Source: an uncultured Prevotellaceae bacterium (GTDB lineage Bacteria; Bacteroidota; Bacteroidia; Bacteroidales; Bacteroidaceae). From it: DNA of 64,000 bases. Position 1 is the first letter of the stretch; each line of letters starts with the position of its first letter. Position numbers and translations under genes: made by a program. The stretch spans positions 50,948 to 114,947 of the forward strand of contig CACZGH010000008.1 of the NCBI GenBank assembly GCA_902780635.1. Reading direction: 5' to 3'. Below the pieces are notes generated by a model. The model was not told where the DNA came from. It ran no database searches and worked only from the letters and a program-made list of their open reading frames with translations. Shown here piece by piece: positions 59,315 to 64,000 of this stretch.

Positions 59315-61612
59315 ATGATTAGAAGACTGTTATTACTCTGTGTCTCAATGGCAATAACCCTTGCTGTCAAAGCGCAGACAACATATTCCCTGTCATTCAA
59401 CGTGGGTGACTATTCACTCAGCACCTCAGGCGGACTGCTGTCCGTATTTTCATCAAAGACCGACGAGCGTACGGTAGGAGGCGAACATGCTCCGGACCTT
59501 CCATACTATCCGCTACGCATTCTCCTTCCTGAGGGCTGCACGGATATCTCATACACGGCCGTCTACAGCGACTCGCTTGTCAGCACGGGTGTCACGATGA
59601 CCGCCAACTCCACTGCACAAGTCGTGGACTCCATACCTACCAGCCCGACGGCGGCGACCATCAACGGCCCCAACCATGTCGTCTATCAGGGCATCAGGGA
59701 TGTGGGCAGGTACCGCTACGCCTATTTCCTCGTTTCCCCTTTCACATACCACCTCCAGAGCCACAAGCTGTATTACTCCCACCAGGTTGGTGTCAGCTTG
59801 TCCAATTACATCATCTCGTATACTGGCGGCCCCACTGTCTATGCCGATGACGTTAATCTCCCGATCTGGTTCAACAACCCCGGTGACGGCGATGTCTATT
59901 ATTCTGATTTCCAGCCCCTTCCTGGCGGTAGCCAGATTGACTACCTTATCATCACCAAGGAGTCTATCATCAGCAATTTCGAACGGCTCAGACGGTGGAA
60001 GTCCACCAAGGGCCTTCGAGTGGCGGTGGTAAGGCTGGAGTTCATCTACAACCATTACCAAGGATCCACCAATCAGGAAAAAATCAAGCGCTGCATAGAG
60101 GATTACTACCACATCGGCACCCGTTTCGTACTGCTTGGCGGTGATGACACGGTGGTGCCAGCCAAGTTCGTGACAGCGAAGTGTGGCAATTACATCTCCA
60201 CCACTCCGTGCGACCTTTATTACTCATGCTTCAACGGTGACTACAACTGGGACGGCAACCACAACGGCGTCTGCGGCGAGCTGGACGACAACGTCGACCT
60301 CAAGCCGCAGGTGTATGTGACGAGGCTTCCCGTACGTACGGGGCAACAGATTCTCGACTATACCGACAAGCTCATCAGTTACGAGAAGACCCCCCAACAA
60401 GTGAATTACCTCTGCAGGCTGCTTGACACGGGCTATCCCGCATTGGGGCTCTGGGGCAGTGTCGGAGCGGGATACAACGGCGATGACGCGAGGTATTACC
60501 TCAACAAAGTGTATGACGACTACATCCAGCCCTGGTGGGGCGGCAACAGGTACCACCTGTTCAAGGACCAAAGCTATCTCGTCGGCGGCAGTACCTACTT
60601 CCTGAACGCGGCCAACCTTGAGACAGAGATTAACAAGGGATACCACTACGTGCACGAGTACTCACATGGCCAAATTAGCTATTGGGTGATCCCCGGCAAC
60701 TACTCCACTTCTAACGCCGCTGCCCAGACCAACGCCAACGCCTCGCTGGTGGTGACCAACGCCTGCCTCACCAACGCCTTCGACGGGGAACCATGTCTGA
60801 GCGAGGCTCTTCTGCGCAACCCCGACGGAGGCGCGCTGGCGTATTTCGGCAGCTCGAGGTATGGTTTCGGGGACAGTAGCGGCAAAATTCGCTATTCCGT
60901 TTTTTACGACGCGCTATTCTTCTACAACCTTTTCAGGGGCATCCCACTCTACAACCGTAACTTCGGTGCGGTGGCTGCCGAGGCCAAGAGGATGCTGGTC
61001 GACGACTCCGAGACAGAGAGCAACCCCTATCGCTGGCTGCAGTTCACCATCAACCCGATGGGAGACCCCGAGATGCCGATATACACGGCAAATCCCTCCA
61101 CGTTCGGCAATGTCTCGCTGTCAATCAGCGGCTCCAATGTCACCATAGGCACGGGCGGCGTTGACAAGTGCGCCATCGCCGTGACGAGCGCCTCCGACTA
61201 CGGCCTCTCATATCTCGAGTCCTCACGGGACGAGACCACGCATACGTTCCAGAACGTTCCCCAGGAGTTCACGGTCTGCATCACGCGCCATGACTACGTT
61301 CCCTACCTGGTGAGCCTGACCCTCGGAGGCCAGCCGTTGAGCGACACGCCGCTCATGGTCAGCAGCGCTGGTGACAACGTGTTTGAAGTCAGCTTCAGGC
61401 ACGGCACACCTGTTGAGAGGGATGTGGATATGAGCTGTGACGGAGTAGTGACTGTAGTGGTCAGCGACATCGCCACAGGTCAGGTCATGCTCACGGACAA
61501 AACCCGTGAGGATGGTTTCACCATTAACGCCACCGGCTGGAAGAGGGGTGTGTATGCAGTGCGCGTTAGCTCATCTGACAGTGTACGCACGGCCAAGATA
61601 CTCGTGAGGTAA
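59315..61612 (+). CDS. Gingipain-like cysteine protease, family C25
   Basis: Secreted cysteine endopeptidase of 765 residues. The signal peptide ends TLAVKAQ. A propeptide-like region (about 22-205) precedes the C25 catalytic domain (about 206-590), beginning IDYLIITKESIISNFERLRRWKSTKG. The catalytic His is H451 (EYSHGQISYW) and the nucleophile Cys is C484 (VTNACLTNAF), in the order and spacing of gingipains. An Ig-like domain follows. The last 60 residues (VVVSDIATGQVMLTDK, then GWKRGVYAVRVSSSD) look like a type IX secretion signal. Arginine codon AGG is frequent, unlike genes before 56 kb. It is downstream of the DUF3244-like gene with no promoter recognised between. Confidence 0.88.
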   Translation: MIRRLLLLCVSMAITLAVKAQTTYSLSFNVGDYSLSTSGGLLSVFSSKTDERTVGGEHAPDLPYYPLRILLPEGCTDISYTAVYSDSLVSTGVTMTANSTAQVVDSIPTSPTAATINGPNHVVYQGIRDVGRYRYAYFLVSPFTYHLQSHKLYYSHQVGVSLSNYIISYTGGPTVYADDVNLPIWFNNPGDGDVYYSDFQPLPGGSQIDYLIITKESIISNFERLRRWKSTKGLRVAVVRLEFIYNHYQGSTNQEKIKRCIEDYYHIGTRFVLLGGDDTVVPAKFVTAKCGNYISTTPCDLYYSCFNGDYNWDGNHNGVCGELDDNVDLKPQVYVTRLPVRTGQQILDYTDKLISYEKTPQQVNYLCRLLDTGYPALGLWGSVGAGYNGDDARYYLNKVYDDYIQPWWGGNRYHLFKDQSYLVGGSTYFLNAANLETEINKGYHYVHEYSHGQISYWVIPGNYSTSNAAAQTNANASLVVTNACLTNAFDGEPCLSEALLRNPDGGALAYFGSSRYGFGDSSGKIRYSVFYDALFFYNLFRGIPLYNRNFGAVAAEAKRMLVDDSETESNPYRWLQFTINPMGDPEMPIYTANPSTFGNVSLSISGSNVTIGTGGVDKCAIAVTSASDYGLSYLESSRDETTHTFQNVPQEFTVCITRHDYVPYLVSLTLGGQPLSDTPLMVSSAGDNVFEVSFRHGTPVERDVDMSCDGVVTVVVSDIATGQVMLTDKTREDGFTINATGWKRGVYAVRVSSSDSVRTAKILVR

Positions 61613-61927
61613 GCCTTTCCCATGCTGATGAGGACGTTTTCGTTATGTCAGATGAGCAGAGCTAAGCTTGCTTGATCTCTGCCATGGCGAGAAAAGGTAG
61701 GATGTAATCCAACAATTCCCAGGATAGTCTCTCAGCTGTCCCTTATCTTTTGTGCGCCGTTTCTCAACGTTCTCCCAGCCTCTCAACCGTGTTTCGCTCC
61801 GGCCAGGCCAAAGTGTTCTTTGGAGATTCTCGGCATGGTGCCATCAGAATTAAAGAGGGGAAGATATACGTGAAAAGGACGTGTCAGCATCATTACAGTA
61901 ATAGACAAACACAAGAATCAAGACAGA
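61613..61927. other. Spacer between the C25 protease and acyltransferase genes
   Basis: A 315-bp spacer with no consensus promoter, no clear terminator and no convincing coding sequence. It is less AT-rich than other spacers in the window. Confidence 0.5.
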
Positions 61928-62950
61928 ATGAAGAACAAGAAACGAGATATCACTTTTGACATTGCAAGAAGCCTGTGCATTTTGTGGATAGTGGGGGTGT
62001 GGCACCTGAAAGACTACGTGTGCCTTGACGGTGTCAGTGAGAACACTATGCGCGCGGGAGATGTCATCACGACTGCCGCGTTGGGCGCGTTCACGTTCAT
62101 GTCAGGTTACTTCCTGAAAAGATACAAGATGAGGACGGTGTCCGACGTACTGCTTTTCTACAGGAAAAGACTTCTGAGGTTCTGGGTGCTGTATTTTGCG
62201 GCCTCGGCAAGCATATACATGGCCAGCATAGCTGGCGGGTCCCCCTGGTTCGCAAGTCCTATGAGTTTCGTGTTGTCGCTGCTCGGGCTTTCCGTCTTCT
62301 TCCCTCCTCTCCCAAGCACCTTCTGGTATATCAGCATGCTGATGTTCTTCTACCTGCTGACACCCCTGCTGCTCGTTCCGCGGAAACGTGCGGGGAAGAT
62401 GATCCTTTACATGACAGTGGAGGCGGTCCTCGCCATCCTCTGGCTGGCTGGTGTCACCGAGGATCAGTGCATGGTCTTCTTCCCCATGTATGCCCTGGGG
62501 ATGCTCATCAGCGACAGGGACGTGGACAGGGTGAAAGCCGGGCGATGGTGGGTCTTCATATGCGTGCCCGTACTCTTAATCCTGTCGTTGCTGGTGAGTC
62601 ACAAACATCTTGCCTTGCTCTGCTGGCAAGTGCTGGCCCTGCCCCTGTTGGTCGTCTTGTCTGACCTCCTCGCCAGGAACAGAATAGCGCGCGCCGCGGG
62701 ACGGAAGGTCAGCTATGCCTCGATGAACATGTACCTGTTCCACCGGCATGTTTTCCTCTTCTCCGTCCTGGTGTTGAACATCGGCTCGCTGCACAACATC
62801 CGCGATGCCGTGATGCCTTTATGGCTCGCCGTTCTCGTCGTGGTGCCTGTCATCACGGTGTTCTCCTATTTCCTGCAGAAAGCGTACGACCGCATGGTCT
62901 CCAAAACCCTGCACCGACGGAATAGTCATACACTTGACGACGAGGGGTGA
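61928..62950 (+). CDS. Acyltransferase family 3 membrane protein
   Basis: Integral membrane O-acyltransferase of 340 residues with about ten hydrophobic segments. The family start is DITFDIARSLCILWIVGVWHL, followed by FMSGYFLKRYK, RKRLLRFWVLY and STFWYISMLMFFYLLTPLL. The His in VGVWHL is the conserved position of the first segment. Such enzymes acetylate or succinylate surface sugars such as LPS O-antigen. It uses AGG arginine codons often, as its neighbours do. The start is ATG 61928. No partner glycan gene is nearby. Confidence 0.88.
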   Translation: MKNKKRDITFDIARSLCILWIVGVWHLKDYVCLDGVSENTMRAGDVITTAALGAFTFMSGYFLKRYKMRTVSDVLLFYRKRLLRFWVLYFAASASIYMASIAGGSPWFASPMSFVLSLLGLSVFFPPLPSTFWYISMLMFFYLLTPLLLVPRKRAGKMILYMTVEAVLAILWLAGVTEDQCMVFFPMYALGMLISDRDVDRVKAGRWWVFICVPVLLILSLLVSHKHLALLCWQVLALPLLVVLSDLLARNRIARAAGRKVSYASMNMYLFHRHVFLFSVLVLNIGSLHNIRDAVMPLWLAVLVVVPVITVFSYFLQKAYDRMVSKTLHRRNSHTLDDEG

Positions 62951-63240
62951 TGGCTTAGCGTGATGGATAGCTGTAACACAGCCGCCTGTACTACCCACCA
63001 CTGACGGACGACAATGTAATCTGTTTGGCCACGGTTGGACTCTAGTCAGACTTCTCAAACGTTTTTTTGATATTTATAATTCAGCAATCGTATTTGCCAA
63101 AGGCTTGCGACGATATAAACGAGATGAATTGAATTGATGTAAAACTTATTATCTATTATTAACTTATAATCACAATCATAATGAAAAAGCCATTTGAGAT
63201 TGAGTACATTGTTATCTGAATTCGGTCTATATATAAATAA

Positions 63241-63260
63241 CTCAACTTCTTCTAGTTGAG
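63241..63260. repeat. Perfect inverted repeat CTCAACT/AGTTGAG
   Basis: CTCAACT (63241-63247) and AGTTGAG (63254-63260) with a 6-base loop TCTTCT, directly before the AGGAGTTA array. Confidence 0.75.
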
Positions 63261-63320
63261 AGGAGTTAAAAAGTTAAAGGAGTTAAGGAGTTAAGAAGTT
63301 AAAGGAGTTAAGGAGTTAAG
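63261..63320. repeat. AGGAGTTA tandem array
   Basis: About seven units of AGGAGTTA or close variants (AAAAGTTA, AGAAGTTA) in 8-9 bp steps. Confidence 0.88.
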
Positions 63321-63407
63321 CCAAATGATTCTTTTGTCCATTCCTTCTCTCATAAGCCTTCTACTTGATACCATTTAGATCAATTGCTCAAGATGAGCTG
63401 TGGTAAT

Positions 63408-63445
63408 GGCTTAACTCCTGAGCGAAGCGATAACTTCTTAACTCC
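63408..63445. repeat. Inverted copies of the AGGAGTTA array
   Basis: GGCTTAACTCCT (63408-63419) is the exact reverse complement of 63311-63322, and TAACTTCTTAACTCC (63431-63445) of 63287-63301. Together they form two nested stems across an 85-base loop. Confidence 0.85.
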
Positions 63446-63498
63446 ATAACTACTTGCAAATTGTGTACATGCGGAACTTGAATAAAAAATATAAAGTC

Positions 63499-64000
63499 AT
63501 GAGAAAGCTGTTGTTATTGATAATGTTCCTCTTTGCCGTCGCTCGAGGATCAGCCCAGGAGAAGGCGTATGAGCCGCTGCTTGAGGACGGGAAGGTGTGG
63601 GTCTACGAGCATCATTACGTGGACATCAACTTCAATTTCCTGACCTGCGAGAGCAGGGACTGGATAGAGGGCGACACGGTCATAGACGGACGTTGTACAA
63701 GGCAAATCTTATCTGGTTTATGACTTCACGCTCTCCAAAGGGGATGCCTTGCCTCCAGACTTGCCGGGCTATATCGGGATCCCTGAATGCCGGGTGGAGG
63801 AAGTTGACACCATCTGCATACGTGGCCACTACAGGAGGCGCCTGTCTCTGAGCTATCATTATGAAGGAAGGTGCTGGGTGGAGGGCATAGGTTCTCCCGG
63901 CAGGGTCTATGAGTCACTGGGCCATCTTGTCAGTGACGGCAAGAGGTACTATCTGAAATCCTGCCACGTGGGCGACAGCTGTGTCTTTGTGGAGGATGAC
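63499..64000 (+). pseudogene. Secreted protein gene with a frameshift, cut by the window end
   Basis: The first part encodes a signal peptide (MRKLLLLIMFLFAVARGSAQ) and EKAYEPLLEDGKVWVYEHHY, then WIEGDTVIDGR, and stops at 63721-63723. Coding potential continues in the next frame from about 63680 (GKSYLVYDFTLSKGD, then CWVEGIGSPGRVYESLGHL) to the window end without a stop. The two parts together match the layout of a common Bacteroidetes secreted family (PLLxEGKxW … GDTxIDGK … EGIGS), so one frame change near 63680-63690 split a single gene. There is no homopolymer there, so slippage is unlikely; mutation or sequence error are the options. Function is unknown. Confidence 0.6.

Larger units (their letters stand above)
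62951..63498. other. Repeat-rich non-coding spacer
   Basis: A 548-bp spacer holding a small hairpin (63241-63260), an AGGAGTTA array (63261-63320) and inverted copies of parts of that array (63408-63445). I see no gene and no consensus promoter. Confidence 0.65.

Noticed and set aside
61750-61959. 69-codon open frame before the acyltransferase gene
   Set aside because: Low-complexity composition without start context; it overlaps the acyltransferase start.
1-64000. Insertion sequences, integrases, phage genes, CRISPR and rRNA
   Set aside because: No transposase, integrase, phage structural gene, cas gene or rRNA signature was seen on either strand.

Overview
The window comes from a Bacteroidales genome, most likely the Prevotella/Segatella group. 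The signs are SusC/SusD pairs, Bacteroidetes-type promoters (TTTG, 19-21 bp, TAnnTTTG) in front of many genes, very few Shine-Dalgarno sequences, short C-terminal tails resembling type IX secretion signals, and typical families such as GH97, DUF5123 and DUF3244. This placement rests on gene content, not on a phylogenetic marker.

Positions 1-19,300 are mostly housekeeping. In order they hold a PAP2 phosphatase with trmO, a small peptide gene, tRNA-Phe, a leftward run (nucleotide-sugar epimerase, sppA, lpxK, thiL) whose stop codons abut G/C-rich palindromic repeats, gtrA, mscL, gapA, miaA with a lipid kinase, a Crp/Fnr regulator, a three-gene glycogen operon (GH133 debranching enzyme, GT4 synthase, GH57 enzyme), a secreted nuclease/phosphatase-fold protein and murQ.

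Positions 19,600-56,450 form a large glycan-use region, mainly for pectin. A leftward operon runs SusC, SusD, DUF5123-type surface lipoprotein, PL1 pectate lyase, GH97. Further right and also leftward lie a CE8 pectin methylesterase, a large four-repeat secreted protein, an unknown secreted protein and a GH28-GH105 fusion. From about 41,300 the genes turn rightward: a small beta-barrel protein, a GH28 enzyme with a second SusC/SusD pair, a secreted glycerophosphodiesterase-like protein, then a third SusC/SusD pair with a surface glycan-binding lipoprotein. Together the enzymes could de-esterify, cut and trim pectin, with import through the SusC/D pairs. No dedicated PUL regulator (HTCS, SusR or ECF sigma pair) lies in the window.

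Positions 56,690-64,000 form a different block: a membrane-spanning TPR regulator, a small DUF3244-like secreted protein, a gingipain-like C25 protease, an acyltransferase, a repeat-rich spacer and a frameshifted secreted protein gene. From about 59,300 the genes use AGG for arginine often, unlike the rest, which suggests a separate origin.

The most unusual non-coding features are a strict 9-bp array of 14 TCTAGA palindromes in front of the CE8 gene (34069-34191), a candidate small RNA or attenuating leader at 41300-41370, and an AGGAGTTA array with matching inverted copies at 63261-63445.
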